DNA of 64,000 nt from Ruegeria sp. TM1040 (lineage in GTDB: Bacteria; Pseudomonadota; Alphaproteobacteria; Rhodobacterales; Rhodobacteraceae), in NCBI RefSeq assembly GCF_000014065.1, contig NC_008044.1:1945501-2009500 (forward strand). The letters run 5' to 3'. This document shows positions 9,006 through 18,166 of this stretch, piece after piece. Made by a program: the position numbers and the translations under genes. The notes under the pieces were generated by a model. That model did no database searches, was not told the DNA's origin, and saw only the letters and a program-made list of their open reading frames with translations. Each line of letters opens with the position of its first letter. Within the stretch, counting starts at the first letter, position 1.

Positions 9006-10745
9006 ATGACCCGAGCCGCCAAATTGACACCTGATCCCTATGATGTGCAGCTGCGCGAACTTGGCCTCGTTCAACGACAACCCGACTCCGACATCGACAA
9101 TCTGACCCGGCTCGCTGCCCAAGTGCTGGATGCGCCAACGGCGCTGGTCTCTGTGGTGCAGCGCAGCCTTGATCGTCAATTCTTCAAAAGCTGCGTGGGC
9201 CTGCCCGAGCTGTCGAGCGTGCTGCGTCAGACACCGCTCTCTCATTCGTTTTGCCAATTTGTGCAGGACGCCAACCAGCCTCTGATCGTGCCCGATAGCC
9301 GCAATGACGCCCAGCTGCGTGACAATGCGGCGGTGATCGACCTCAAGATGGTTGCCTATCTGGGGGTGCCGATTCATTTGCCGGATGGAACGCCCATTGG
9401 TGCGCTCTGCGTCATTGATCGCGTGCCGCGTCAGTGGAGCTCGGACAATCTCAAGACCCTGCAACACCTTGCGGTGGCCGTCGACAATGTCATCGCCCTG
9501 AAACATGCGCGCGAACTCGCCGCCGAGGCAGAGCGCACTGCCAAACGCGAAGCCGAGGCGCGTAAGACCTACCTTGCCCACATGAGCCACGAGATCCGCA
9601 CGCCGCTCAATGGCATCATCGGCTCGGTCGATCTGTTGCTGCGCGAAGCCTCCCGCGTCAATCTGGACCCGCGCGAGCAGAACGATCTGTTGCGCACCAT
9701 CAACCGCTCTGCGCGCAACCTTCAGCATCTGCTGAATGATGCGCTCGACATTGCCAAGATCGATGCCGGCAAGCTCGAACTGGCCCCAGCGGCCTTTGAC
9801 CTGCATGAAACGGTTGATGACGTGATGAAGCTGTTCTCGGCCCAGGCCTGCGAGAAAGGCGTTGAGCTGAACCACAGCTTTCGCGGCATCGAGGCGCAGG
9901 AACAGCGCTATGGCGACCGGTTCCGGCTCGCGCAGATCCTTGGCAACCTTTTGAGCAACGCCATCAAATTCACCGATGACGGAAGCGTATCGCTGCAGAT
10001 CAATGGCACCCCGGATGCGCTGCATCTCACGCTGCGCGACAGCGGCTGCGGGATTGCGCCGGACCGTCTCGACAAACTGTTCCTGCCCTACACCCAAGCC
10101 AGTGCCGATGTGGCGCAGACCAAGGGAGGCACGGGCCTTGGTCTGACGATCGTGCACCAGATGGTCGAGCTGATGCAGGGGCGGATCCGCGCCGAGAGCG
10201 TGCCCGGTCGGGGCACCGTCTTTCACCTCTATCTGCCGTTGCCGTTGACCACATCTGCCCCCGAAGCCGAAAAAGTGCATGACCCGGCAAGGGATGGGAT
10301 CGGCGACACCGCGCCTGTTGCATCTCCCCCGCCTGCCCCATCCAATGCGCCCTTGTCCGGCAAACGGGTGCTCATCGCCGATGACAGCCCGGCCAACCGG
10401 CTGGTGCTGCAAAAGATGCTCGAGAACCTCGGCGCGACGGTGGACAAGGCCTTTGACGGTGGCGATGCCTTCGGTCGGGCGGTGGCGCGGGCCTATGATG
10501 TGTTGCTGCTGGACATCCACATGCCGGGCCAGACCGGCACCGAGGTGGTCAAGAAGCTGCGCGCGGATCCGCGCCATCAGGCGCATGACGCGCTGTGTAT
10601 CGCGGTGACAGGCAGCACCGAAAAGCAAGAGGTCGAGCATTACCTGGACTCGGGTTTTGATGCCTGGATCGGCAAACCGCTGCGCCAATCCGACCTGATG
10701 CGGGTGCTGTCGCCGCTGCTTCTCGAACCCCCGTCCCGCGCGTGA
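9006..10745 (+). CDS. Hybrid sensor histidine kinase/response regulator (GAF-HisKA-HATPase-REC)
   Basis: A 579-residue soluble two-component kinase. Domains in order: GAF sensor (about residues 25-165, with FFKSCVGLPE and FCQFVQDANQPLIVPD), a short coiled coil (AAEAERTAKREAEARKTY), HisKA with the phosphorylated His in LAHMSHEIRTPLNG (about 195), HATPase_c with the N box LGNLLSNAIKFTDDG, G1 DSGCGIAP and G2 GGTGLGLTIV, then a C-terminal receiver with the acidic pair IADDSP, the phospho-Asp in LLLDIHMPG and the conserved Lys in IGKPL. There is no membrane segment, so the signal is intracellular. No output regulator is adjacent; the partner phosphotransfer protein must lie elsewhere. It is divergent from proS. 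Confidence 0.92.
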   Translation: MTRAAKLTPDPYDVQLRELGLVQRQPDSDIDNLTRLAAQVLDAPTALVSVVQRSLDRQFFKSCVGLPELSSVLRQTPLSHSFCQFVQDANQPLIVPDSRNDAQLRDNAAVIDLKMVAYLGVPIHLPDGTPIGALCVIDRVPRQWSSDNLKTLQHLAVAVDNVIALKHARELAAEAERTAKREAEARKTYLAHMSHEIRTPLNGIIGSVDLLLREASRVNLDPREQNDLLRTINRSARNLQHLLNDALDIAKIDAGKLELAPAAFDLHETVDDVMKLFSAQACEKGVELNHSFRGIEAQEQRYGDRFRLAQILGNLLSNAIKFTDDGSVSLQINGTPDALHLTLRDSGCGIAPDRLDKLFLPYTQASADVAQTKGGTGLGLTIVHQMVELMQGRIRAESVPGRGTVFHLYLPLPLTTSAPEAEKVHDPARDGIGDTAPVASPPPAPSNAPLSGKRVLIADDSPANRLVLQKMLENLGATVDKAFDGGDAFGRAVARAYDVLLLDIHMPGQTGTEVVKKLRADPRHQAHDALCIAVTGSTEKQEVEHYLDSGFDAWIGKPLRQSDLMRVLSPLLLEPPSRA

Positions 10746-10843
10746 GAGCCAAGCCGCCCAGCGGCCAACTCTCTCTTGCAACTGCACAGCGCATGGGCGA
10801 TCACTGACGCATCCGTATCTTGCCATCGCGAGGATGCCGCATC

Positions 10844-11986
10844 ATGGCTCTGCCCGCCCGCAAACAACTGAAATACTGGGGCATTGCCGCAGTTCTGTTC
10901 GCTGTCGTCATGTGGGCGCTCGGCAATGTGCTGATGCCCTTCATCCTGGGCGGCGCCATCGCCTATATCATCGACCCGCTGGCCGACCGGCTGGAACGTG
11001 CGGGCCTCAGCCGTGAGGGCGCAACCGCGGTGATCACGGTGGGGGCCGTGCTGATCTTTTTGATCCTGCTGCTGCTGATCGTGCCGGCGCTGATCAACCA
11101 GATGATTGATCTGGTGCAGACGCTGCCGCAGGCGCTCTCCAACCTGCGCGCCTTTGCGCAGGAGCGCTTTCCGTCGCTGTTTGAAGACAACAGCCAGCTG
11201 CGCGAGGCCCTTGCCGGGTTGTGGCAGATCATTCAGGACAAGAGCGTCACCCTGCTGCAGACCTTTGTCGGCTCGGCGATGTCGCTGCTGAACATCGTGG
11301 TTCTGTTGGTGATCGTGCCGGTGGTGGCCGTCTACCTGCTGGTGGACTGGGACCGGATGGTGGCGCGCATTGACGAGCTCTTGCCACGCGATCACGCGCC
11401 GGTGGTGCGTCATCTGGCCAGCGAGATCGACAGGGTGCTATCGTCCTTTATCCGTGGCATGGGGTTGGTCTGCGTCATTCTTGGCACCTATTACGCGGTG
11501 GCCCTGATGCTGGTGGGGCTGAATTTTGGCCTTGCGGTGGGCTTTGTCGCGGGGCTTGTGACCTTCATTCCCTACCTCGGCGCCATCATCGGCGGCGTGC
11601 TCGCCATTGGTCTGGCGCTGTTCCAGTTCTGGGGCGCGCTTGAGGGCGCGGACGGCGAGATGATCCGCCAGGGCACCGACTGGCTGCGCATTGCGCTGGT
11701 GGCGGGGATCTTTGCCATCGGCCAGATGGTCGAAGGCAACTTCCTGACCCCAAAGCTCGTGGGCAACTCGGTCGGGCTGCACCCGGTCTGGCTCCTGCTG
11801 GCGCTGTCGGTCTTTGGCGCGCTCTTTGGGTTTGTCGGCATGTTGGTCGCGGTGCCGGTGGCGGCAGTGATCGGGGTGGTTGCACGTTTCGCAGTAGAGC
11901 AGTATCTGCACAGTCGGCTCTATCAGGGGCTGTCACACCGGGATGCGAATGTCCGCACCTCCGAGGATACACCGACCGACATCTGA
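10844..11986 (+). CDS. AI-2E family transporter (PerM/YhhT type)
   Basis: A 380-residue integral membrane protein. The N-terminus KQLKYWGIAAVLFAVVMWAL begins the first of about eight membrane helices, followed by the family segment FILGGAIAYIIDPLADRLER, a cytosolic helical region (about residues 85-150) and the C-terminal half with VAGLVTFIPYLGAIIGGVLA and GNSVGLHPVWLLLALSVFGALFGFVGMLVAVP, which are diagnostic for this family. Despite the name, many members do not export autoinducer-2 and some are Na+/H+ antiporters, so substrate is open. I prefer the ATG at 10844 (gcgagga upstream) over a TTG at 10820. It precedes hdaA, as in related genomes, and may be co-transcribed with it. Confidence 0.9.
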   Translation: MALPARKQLKYWGIAAVLFAVVMWALGNVLMPFILGGAIAYIIDPLADRLERAGLSREGATAVITVGAVLIFLILLLLIVPALINQMIDLVQTLPQALSNLRAFAQERFPSLFEDNSQLREALAGLWQIIQDKSVTLLQTFVGSAMSLLNIVVLLVIVPVVAVYLLVDWDRMVARIDELLPRDHAPVVRHLASEIDRVLSSFIRGMGLVCVILGTYYAVALMLVGLNFGLAVGFVAGLVTFIPYLGAIIGGVLAIGLALFQFWGALEGADGEMIRQGTDWLRIALVAGIFAIGQMVEGNFLTPKLVGNSVGLHPVWLLLALSVFGALFGFVGMLVAVPVAAVIGVVARFAVEQYLHSRLYQGLSHRDANVRTSEDTPTDI

Positions 11987-12039
11987 ACCGCGCCCCGCAA
12001 GCCACAGCCCCTCTCCCGCATGTAACAAGCAGACTGCCC

Positions 12040-12717
12040 ATGTCCGAACAGCTGAGCTTTGATCTCCCGGCGAAACCCGCGCTGGGGCGCGATGATTTCT
12101 TTGTCGCCCCTTCCAACGCAATGGCAGTGGCGCTGATTGACCCGGCCTTTGCCTGGCCGTCGGGCAAGCTGGTGCTGACGGGACCAAAGGGGTCGGGCAA
12201 GACGCACCTGGCGCATGTCTGGGCCAAGGAAAGCGGTGCCAGGGTGGTTCCGGCCCATGCGCTCACCGAGGCAGATGTGCCAGAGCTTGCAAGCGGCCCT
12301 GTCGCGATCGAGGACGTGCCCGATATTGCCGAGGATGCGCTTGCCCAAAAGGCGCTCTTTCACCTGCACAACATGGTTCTGACCCATGGCCATCGGCTGA
12401 TGCTGACGGGCCGTCCGGCGCCGAACCTCTGGGGGCTTGGGCTCGCGGATCTGCAAAGCCGGGTGCAGGCGGCGACTCATGCCGCGCTCGAAGCGCCCGA
12501 TGATGCGCTGCTGGCGGTGGTGCTCGCCAAACTCTTCAATGACCGCCAGATCACGCCGAAACCGGATGTGATTCCCTATCTGGTGGGACGCATGGATCGC
12601 AGCTTTGCCGCGGCCGCCGCGGTGGTGGAACAGCTGGACCGGCTGGCGCTTGCAGAGCAGCGCACCCTCAGCCGCGCGCTGGCAATCCGCCTGATGTCCA
12701 GCGACCAGAAGGGCTGA
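12040..12717 (+). CDS. hdaA: Regulatory inactivator of DnaA, HdaA
   Basis: A 225-residue DnaA-domain-III homologue that, with the DNA polymerase sliding clamp, stimulates ATP hydrolysis by DnaA and so limits re-initiation of chromosome replication. The N-terminus carries EQLSFDLP, matching the clamp-binding peptide of alphaproteobacterial HdaA. The P-loop is TGPKGSGKTH (about residues 47-56), the Walker B equivalent is VAIEDVPDI, and the sensor region LTGRPAPNLWGL follows. It lacks the DnaA domain IV helix-turn-helix. It starts 53 bp after the AI-2E-type gene and is 175 bp before ppx, suggesting one transcription unit. Confidence 0.9.
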   Translation: MSEQLSFDLPAKPALGRDDFFVAPSNAMAVALIDPAFAWPSGKLVLTGPKGSGKTHLAHVWAKESGARVVPAHALTEADVPELASGPVAIEDVPDIAEDALAQKALFHLHNMVLTHGHRLMLTGRPAPNLWGLGLADLQSRVQAATHAALEAPDDALLAVVLAKLFNDRQITPKPDVIPYLVGRMDRSFAAAAAVVEQLDRLALAEQRTLSRALAIRLMSSDQKG

Positions 12718-12892
12718 CGCCGATGCTTGGACGGACAGCACCTCTGCCCTGCCAAGCAATGACCGTGATTGGCGAAAGTGCCACGCCATGCCCGCAGCAT
12801 CTCCCGATTTTCGGCGCCTTTCGCTGCGCACGAATTGACCTGATCGCCCCGATAGACCATCCTCACCCCAGCAAAAACGCCCCGGAGTCTGC

Positions 12893-14539
12893 ATGACCAT
12901 TCAGCCCGATGCCCCGCACCGCGACCTCGACACGACGCCCCCTGTGGCGGATGCCCCGGAGGCCGCAGCGCCTGATGCGGCGGCAGAGGATTGGGGGCCG
13001 TTTGGTCGCCCGCTTTTTGACGATCCCGATGCCCGCGCCCTGAGCCGGGTGGGTGTGGTCGATGTGGGGTCGAACTCTGTGCGCCTGGTGGTTTTTGACG
13101 GCGCCGCCCGCAGCCCCGCCTATTTCTACAACGAGAAAATCATGTGCGGCCTGGGCGCGGGCCTCTCTGAGACCGGCAAGCTCAACCCCAAGGGGCGCGC
13201 GCGCGCGCTCGAGGCGCTGAAACGGTTCCAGATGCTGGCCAAGGGGCTCTTGAGCGACCCGCTGACGGTGGTGGCCACCGCGGCGGTGCGCGATGCCAGC
13301 GACGGGCCGGAGTTCTGCGCCGAGGTCGAGGCCGCCACGGGCCTGCGCATCCGCGTCATCACCGGCGAGGAAGAGGCGCGGCTCTCGGCGCAAGGCGTGC
13401 TCTTGGGCTGGCCCGGCGCCTATGGGCTGATCTGCGATATCGGCGGATCCTCGATGGAGCTTGCGGAAATTCAGGACGGCGAGGTCGGCCGATGCGTGAC
13501 CTCCAATCTCGGGCCCCTGAAGCTCAAGGATATCAAGGGCGGGCGCAAGGGACGCAAGGCGCATATCGACGAGGTGATGGCCTCTTTGCGCGACCAGTTG
13601 GGCGATCAGCGGGATCGCCTGTTCCTCGTGGGGGGGAGCTGGCGTGCGATTGCGCGGCTCGACATGCTGCGGCGCAACTATCCGCTGACGGTGCAGCACG
13701 AATACCGCATGACCGCCAAGGACGTGCGCGAGACGATCAAGTTCATCGAACAGAACGACCTTGAGAAACTGCGCTCTGACTGCGGGGTCTCCTCGGCGCG
13801 GATGGCGCTTGTGCCCTATGCAATCGACGTGTTGGCGCGTCTCATCAAGACGTTCCGCCCCAAGGACATTGCGATTTCCAGCTATGGCATCCGCGAGGGG
13901 CTTTTGTATGAGCAGATGCCGGATCGGCTGCGCCAACGCGATCCGCTCATTGAAGCGGCGCGTTTTGCCGAGGCCAAGGACGCGCGAGTTCCGGGCTTTG
14001 GGAAGACGCTCTACACCTTTGTAAAACCGCTGTTTTCCGGCGCGCCCTACGCCAAGATGCGGCTCGTCAAAGCGGCCTGCGTGCTGCATGACGTAAGCTG
14101 GCGCGCGCATCCCGATTATCGCGCGGAGGTCTGTTTTGACAACGCCACCCGCGCCAACCTTGGTGGGCTCAAACATTCCGAGCGGATCTTTCTGGGGCTG
14201 GCGCTGCTGCATCGCTATCGCAACAAGCGTCAGGGCACCCATTTTGAGCATCTCTATGATCTGCTGCCGTCCGAAAAGCAGAAAGAGGCGGAAATTCTAG
14301 GCAAGGCGATGCGCTTTGGCGCGATGCTGATGGTGGGCGAGGATCAGGACATTGGCCGCCTGCGCTGGCAGCCGCGCAAACGCACGCTGCATGTGGAACT
14401 CCCCGCAGAGAGCGCGGCGCTCTTTGGGGAGGTGGCGCAGTCGCGGCTGATGTCCCTCGTCAACACACTCAAGGCCGAAGTCCGTGTGAGCGTTGCAGGC
14501 CGACGCGGCGCGCTGCTGGAAAAAGACGCGCGCGACTGA
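12893..14539 (+). CDS. ppx: Exopolyphosphatase / Ppx-GppA family phosphatase
   Basis: A 548-residue ASKHA-fold phosphatase that removes phosphate from polyphosphate or pppGpp. After a disordered acidic N-terminus of about 50 residues come the phosphate-binding loops VDVGSNSVRLVVFDG (about 58-72), TGEEEARLSAQG (about 157) and CDIGGSSMELAE (about 181). The C-terminal half (VKAACVLHDVSWRAHPDYRA) is the HD-like helical domain of Ppx. The start ATG at 12893 overlaps gtctgc and has ccccggagtctgc upstream. In many alphaproteobacteria a ppk1 gene lies between hda and ppx; here the 175-bp gap is empty, so polyphosphate kinase is encoded elsewhere or absent. Confidence 0.92.
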   Translation: MTIQPDAPHRDLDTTPPVADAPEAAAPDAAAEDWGPFGRPLFDDPDARALSRVGVVDVGSNSVRLVVFDGAARSPAYFYNEKIMCGLGAGLSETGKLNPKGRARALEALKRFQMLAKGLLSDPLTVVATAAVRDASDGPEFCAEVEAATGLRIRVITGEEEARLSAQGVLLGWPGAYGLICDIGGSSMELAEIQDGEVGRCVTSNLGPLKLKDIKGGRKGRKAHIDEVMASLRDQLGDQRDRLFLVGGSWRAIARLDMLRRNYPLTVQHEYRMTAKDVRETIKFIEQNDLEKLRSDCGVSSARMALVPYAIDVLARLIKTFRPKDIAISSYGIREGLLYEQMPDRLRQRDPLIEAARFAEAKDARVPGFGKTLYTFVKPLFSGAPYAKMRLVKAACVLHDVSWRAHPDYRAEVCFDNATRANLGGLKHSERIFLGLALLHRYRNKRQGTHFEHLYDLLPSEKQKEAEILGKAMRFGAMLMVGEDQDIGRLRWQPRKRTLHVELPAESAALFGEVAQSRLMSLVNTLKAEVRVSVAGRRGALLEKDARD

Positions 14540-14567
14540 GCGCGCCCTTTGCACCCCGCACGCTCCT

Positions 14568-14597
14568 GAGTTTCACGCAACGGAGTTTCACGCAACA
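14568..14597. repeat. 15-bp tandem duplication
   Basis: Two units of gagtttcacgcaac plus one variable base (14568-14582, 14583-14597) lie between the convergent ppx and 14607 genes. No other structure is seen in this short gap. Confidence 0.8.
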
Positions 14598-14606
14598 GAG
14601 CGCTGT

Positions 14607-15014
14607 TCAGAGCTCGATACTGTCGTCGGGCTGAGGGGCTGGCGCGGGCTCGGGTTTGGGGTCCTTGCGGCGGATGATGATGTCGCCATTGGGCAGGATT
14701 TCGGGCATCTCGTAGACGCTCCAATCCTCCACCTGATCCGCAATCTCCGCCAGCGCGGGGCCCATTTCGGCCAGAAAGCTGCGCATCGAGGGGCCGACCT
14801 CCGAAAGGAGGCGCGCGGCCTCTTCGAGGGTCGGCTCCATCTCGCGCCGCAGCCCCTCAAAGAACAGCTCCATCCCGCGCTCCATCAAACTGGGGCCGTC
14901 AGCCCCGTTGTTCTCTGTCGGCGCCTCCTGCGCCGAGAGCGGCGGACCCGCAAGCGCGAGACAGACCCCAAGCGCAAGGCCCAGGCGAGAGGTGATATGT
15001 CGATGCTGTATCAT
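14607..15014 (-). CDS. Secreted hypothetical protein
   Basis: A 135-residue protein with a clear Sec signal peptide: RLGLALGVCLALAGPPLSAQ with cleavage likely after the AQ at about residue 29. The mature part is strongly acidic and helical (LMERGMELFFEGLRREMEPTLEE) and ends in a Pro-Ala-Glu rich tail (PKPEPAPAPQPDDSIEL). The segment EMPEILPNGDIIIRRK is conserved in my memory of similar Rhodobacteraceae proteins, but no function is known. I chose ATG 15014; another in-frame ATG at 15047 would lengthen the n-region by 11 residues. It is the last gene of the minus-strand run that begins at 17935. Confidence 0.7.
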   Translation of the reverse strand: MIQHRHITSRLGLALGVCLALAGPPLSAQEAPTENNGADGPSLMERGMELFFEGLRREMEPTLEEAARLLSEVGPSMRSFLAEMGPALAEIADQVEDWSVYEMPEILPNGDIIIRRKDPKPEPAPAPQPDDSIEL

Positions 15015-15070
15015 GAGCCAAGTATAGCGCGCCCGCACGAGCGTCATAGGTGAGAGTTTCCAGACCTGCG

Positions 15071-16105
15071 TCAGATCTGCAAATCCCCGCCATCCTCGGG
15101 GCGGCTGGCCTGCGTGAGGTCCAGATCCAGCGTGACCGGAAAGTGATCCGAGGCCGTCAGAAGTGCGTGGCACAGGCTCGGCGTGCCATAGCAGGCGGCA
15201 TCCTCGAACGGGTGCCAGATGCGCCAGCGCGGCGCGCAGGCCTGCAGCGGCGGCGAGATCATGATGTAATCCAGAAGCGCCTGAAAATAGCGCCCTTCCA
15301 GATGGTTATAAAAGCGGGCTGATGTGGGCAGACCTTGCTGGTTGGGCCGCAGGAGATGCCGCGCGTGCGGGTCGAACAGTTCTTGTCCCATGATGATCTC
15401 TACCGAAGAGCGGCCAAAGAGCGCCTCATAGGCGTCAAGGCCGGGCCCGTCGTTCAAGTCCCCCATCACCACCAGCGGCGCGCCCGCCTCCAGACGGTCC
15501 TCCACCCGCGCACGCAGCCAGACCGCCTGCGCCAGTTGCTTGCGACGGTTGGCGATGGACATGGCGCGGGCCTCCTCCGGGGTGCGCGCGCCATGCGGGG
15601 CCTTGGATTTCAGATGCGCGCCGATAAGGTGAAAGGGCGGACCTGTGCGCGGCGTCACCAGAAGTTCCATCGGGGGTTTGGAGAACCGCACCAGATCGGC
15701 CTTGGCGTCCACGTCGAGATCCATTTCAAACGTGCCGTCAAAACGCGGCGCGCGTGCTGTGTCCAATGGGGCATGTTCGGCCGTCAGCACATTGGAATCA
15801 AACAGGAACGCGATTTCCTGACGGGTGTCATTGGCAAAGCCCATAACCACGTCGCGGGTGCGCAGACCGGCCCATTCGGCAAAGCGCACAAGGGCACGTT
15901 CGGTGCTTTGGTGTTTGCCGCTGTTGGGGGCTTCGATGATGACAATGCCATCGGCGTCGATGGCGCGCAGCACATCCGCGATCGCTTCGGCCTGCGCGCC
16001 GCGGCTGATCTCGTGTCGGGCCGAGGGCGCGCTGTCGAGCTGCAATTGGTCCTGCGCGTCAAAGAGCGCTTCGAACCACTCGATGTTATACGTGCTGAGG
16101 CGCAT
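15071..16105 (-). CDS. Endonuclease/exonuclease/phosphatase family protein
   Basis: A 344-residue metal-dependent phosphoesterase of the EEP (DNase I-like) fold. The sequence shows the family catalytic signatures in order: STYNIEWFE (metal-binding Asn and Glu, residues 4-12), IEAPN (about 58), IGAHLKSKA (about 162), VVMGDLNDGPG (metal-binding D-x-N, about 213), LLDYIMISP (about 275) and ASDHFPVTLDLD (catalytic Asp-His, about 319). No signal peptide is present. Substrate could be DNA, RNA or a phospholipid headgroup. Its start overlaps the end of the J-domain gene by 20 bp, so the two are translated from one message. Confidence 0.88.
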   Translation of the reverse strand: MRLSTYNIEWFEALFDAQDQLQLDSAPSARHEISRGAQAEAIADVLRAIDADGIVIIEAPNSGKHQSTERALVRFAEWAGLRTRDVVMGFANDTRQEIAFLFDSNVLTAEHAPLDTARAPRFDGTFEMDLDVDAKADLVRFSKPPMELLVTPRTGPPFHLIGAHLKSKAPHGARTPEEARAMSIANRRKQLAQAVWLRARVEDRLEAGAPLVVMGDLNDGPGLDAYEALFGRSSVEIIMGQELFDPHARHLLRPNQQGLPTSARFYNHLEGRYFQALLDYIMISPPLQACAPRWRIWHPFEDAACYGTPSLCHALLTASDHFPVTLDLDLTQASRPEDGGDLQI

Positions 16106-16793
16106 GATCGCGGGCCTGTGCCTTGCCGCTGATCTCTTCCCAGGCGCGGTTGATGTCGATCATGCGTTTCTCGGCCAGCTGCACCGCCTCCGGGGGCACG
16201 CCCCGTGCCATCATCGCATCGGGGTGGTTGTCGCGCACCAGGCGACGCCAAATGCGGCGGATGTCCTCAAGCGGGGTGCCGGGCGAGACGCCGAGCACCT
16301 CGTGGGGGTCCTTGGGCGCATCCTCGACAAAGCGCGCCCGAAGCGAGCGAAACTGCGCATCGGTCTGCCCGAAGATACGGCTGACTTCTTCGAGGAACAC
16401 ATCCTCGTTGGGGTGGTAGAACCCATCGGCAATGGCGATGTGGAACAGCCCCTCCATCAGGTCGCAGAGCGTTTCAGGATCGTCCGAGAACATCGCGCGG
16501 ATGCGGCGGGCATAATCGTCGTAGCCCGCGATGTCCTGCCGCGCGAGGTTGAAGACCCGCGCCGCCTGCGCCTCATCCTCGGCTGCGATCTGGAACACCT
16601 CGCGAAAGGCGGCCACCTCGTCGCGCGTGACCTGCCCGTCGGCCTTGGCCATCTTCGCGCCCAGCGCGATCACGGCAATGGTAAAGCCGACGGTGCGTTC
16701 AGGTGGCGTGCGCAAACGGTCAAAGACCTGCGCAAGGCTTTCCCCCTGCGTCAGCGCCGCAAGCGCTTCGGTTATGCGAGTCCAGATCGACAT
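16086..16793 (-). CDS. TerB/J-domain co-chaperone (DjlA-like)
   Basis: A 235-residue protein with two recognisable parts: a TerB-like helical domain (about residues 35-145, with AKMAKADGQVTRDEVAAF and IADGFYHPNEDVFLEEVSRI) and a C-terminal J domain (about 165-230) with the invariant HPD in LVRDNHPDAM. This is the architecture of DjlA without the N-terminal membrane helix, so it probably stimulates DnaK ATPase in the cytoplasm. It starts at ATG 16793, only 9 bp after the GNAT gene stop at 16803, and its stop overlaps the EEP gene by 20 bp. Confidence 0.88.
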   Translation of the reverse strand: MSIWTRITEALAALTQGESLAQVFDRLRTPPERTVGFTIAVIALGAKMAKADGQVTRDEVAAFREVFQIAAEDEAQAARVFNLARQDIAGYDDYARRIRAMFSDDPETLCDLMEGLFHIAIADGFYHPNEDVFLEEVSRIFGQTDAQFRSLRARFVEDAPKDPHEVLGVSPGTPLEDIRRIWRRLVRDNHPDAMMARGVPPEAVQLAEKRMIDINRAWEEISGKAQARDHAPQHV

Positions 16794-16802
16794 ATCTGCA
16801 GT

Positions 16803-17336
16803 CTAGCGGGAACGCTGCGCGCTGTCAGGCGGCGCAGTCCCCTGCTCACGCAGAATTTTCTGCATCAGGATCAGATCCAGCCATTGATCCCATTTGCGCC
16901 CTACCTGCGGCATCCGCCCTACCTCGGCGTAACCGCAGCGCGCATGAAACCGCGCGGCGGCGGGATTGGCGCTGCTGATGGCGGCGACCATGACGTGAAT
17001 ACCGGCGGCGCGGGCACGGTTTTCAAGCTCTGAGAGCAGCTTATGCCCCACGCCCTGTCCACGCGCGGCCTCGGTCAGATAGATCGAATGCTCGCCCGTG
17101 TGGCGATAGCCCTCGCTGGAGCGAAAGCCCGAGTAGGTCGCATAGCCGAGGAATTGCCCGTCCTCAGCCTCTGCCACCAAAATGGGCGGATCCCCATAAA
17201 GGATGTCGTCCTGCCAATCGCTGAGCGAGCGCCCCTCGGTGGCAAAGGTCGCAAGGGTGGTGTCGATGATGTGGCGCTGCAGGTGGGTGATCGCCTCGGT
17301 GTCGCCGTCACGCGCAGCCCTGATCCGGGGTGCCAT
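16803..17336 (-). CDS. GNAT N-acetyltransferase, phosphinothricin-acetyltransferase-like
   Basis: A 177-residue GNAT protein. N-terminal RIRAARDGDTEAI is the typical beta1-alpha1 of the Pat/Bar/MnaT subgroup, with the conserved TFATEGRSLSDW. The acetyl-CoA loop is EAARGQGVGHKLLSELE (about residues 92-108), followed by VMVAAISSANPAAARFHARCGY, which is diagnostic for the subgroup. These enzymes acetylate small amines such as phosphinothricin or methionine sulfoximine; the natural substrate here is not readable. The start ATG shares one base with the TGA of the upstream VOC gene (TGATG), indicating coupling. Confidence 0.88.
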   Translation of the reverse strand: MAPRIRAARDGDTEAITHLQRHIIDTTLATFATEGRSLSDWQDDILYGDPPILVAEAEDGQFLGYATYSGFRSSEGYRHTGEHSIYLTEAARGQGVGHKLLSELENRARAAGIHVMVAAISSANPAAARFHARCGYAEVGRMPQVGRKWDQWLDLILMQKILREQGTAPPDSAQRSR

Positions 17337-17935
17337 CAGAGGTGACGCAGCCCATGCGGCGTGTCGATCTCTGCCCGGAGCGCGGCGGGGCCCAGTTCAA
17401 ACACCACGCGCGCGTCCCGAAGCGGCAGCATCTCGGCGAGCGCGCGGGCCTCGGGGTGGGCCACCACAAGGCGGCGCAGGCTGCAGCCCTGTTGCGTGAG
17501 GCGCGGCGCGGGATGTGGCCCCTGCCACCGCATCAGCGCAGGAAAGACATTGTCAAAGGGCAGGCACCCGGTGGCCGGCACGGCCATCTGCCACGCGAGA
17601 TCCCCGCGCGTAAGTGCAACCGGCGTGCCCGCCTCCACGGGAAGCGCCGCCAGATCGGCCTCCAGATCGGTGCTGCGGCAGATCCAGTTGGAAATCCGCG
17701 CCGCGCCCTCAAAGCGGTCGAGATCAAACCAGCGCGGCTGACGCTCCGGCGTGGCCTCCGGGTCGATGGCGATGGCCTCCAGATAGAGCCCTTCGGCAAG
17801 CCCAAGGAGCCGGTTGTGGGTGCCAAAGACCTGATGCGCGCCCCCCGGCTGCAGGGGCACGCCAAGCGCCTCCTCGACATAGGCCGTGGCCTCTGAAAGT
17901 GTGGGGGCGGCAATGGCAAAGTGATCAAGTTCCAT
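17336..17935 (-). CDS. VOC-fold glyoxalase-like protein
   Basis: A 199-residue protein of the glyoxalase-like DUF4239/VOC type: N-terminal ELDHFAIAAPTLSEATAYVEEALGV is the first beta-alpha-beta module with the metal-position His, and GLYLEAIAIDPEA contains the conserved strand E. The second module is present but degenerate. Such proteins bind small metabolites or act as lyases or dioxygenases; nothing more can be said here. The ATG at 17935 has AAGGAC upstream. The stop overlaps the next gene's start by one base. It heads a five-gene minus-strand run (VOC, GNAT, J-domain, EEP, secreted protein). Confidence 0.82.
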   Translation of the reverse strand: MELDHFAIAAPTLSEATAYVEEALGVPLQPGGAHQVFGTHNRLLGLAEGLYLEAIAIDPEATPERQPRWFDLDRFEGAARISNWICRSTDLEADLAALPVEAGTPVALTRGDLAWQMAVPATGCLPFDNVFPALMRWQGPHPAPRLTQQGCSLRRLVVAHPEARALAEMLPLRDARVVFELGPAALRAEIDTPHGLRHL

Positions 17936-18166
17936 GGCGATGTCCTTGTGGCGCGGCGCATATCTCGGCGACACCCTAGCAAATCCCGCCACAATGAAAA
18001 GCACGGACCTGCCAATATCGTCAGTTCAAGTCGCTAGCCTAACCCGATGCCGTGTCGCGATATTTTACGCTTGATCTAAAGTGAGCTTGAGGAATTACGG
18101 TGTTCCTGCCGCCCCGCGTGTGACCCGCAGAGCCGGGGCGGGCAGATCTGAGACTGGAGCAGAGCG

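Noticed and set aside
8940-10826. A 628-codon open frame antisense to the hybrid kinase
   Set aside because: The plus-strand kinase has complete canonical motifs; the antisense product has low-complexity Gln/His/Arg-rich sequence and no domain.
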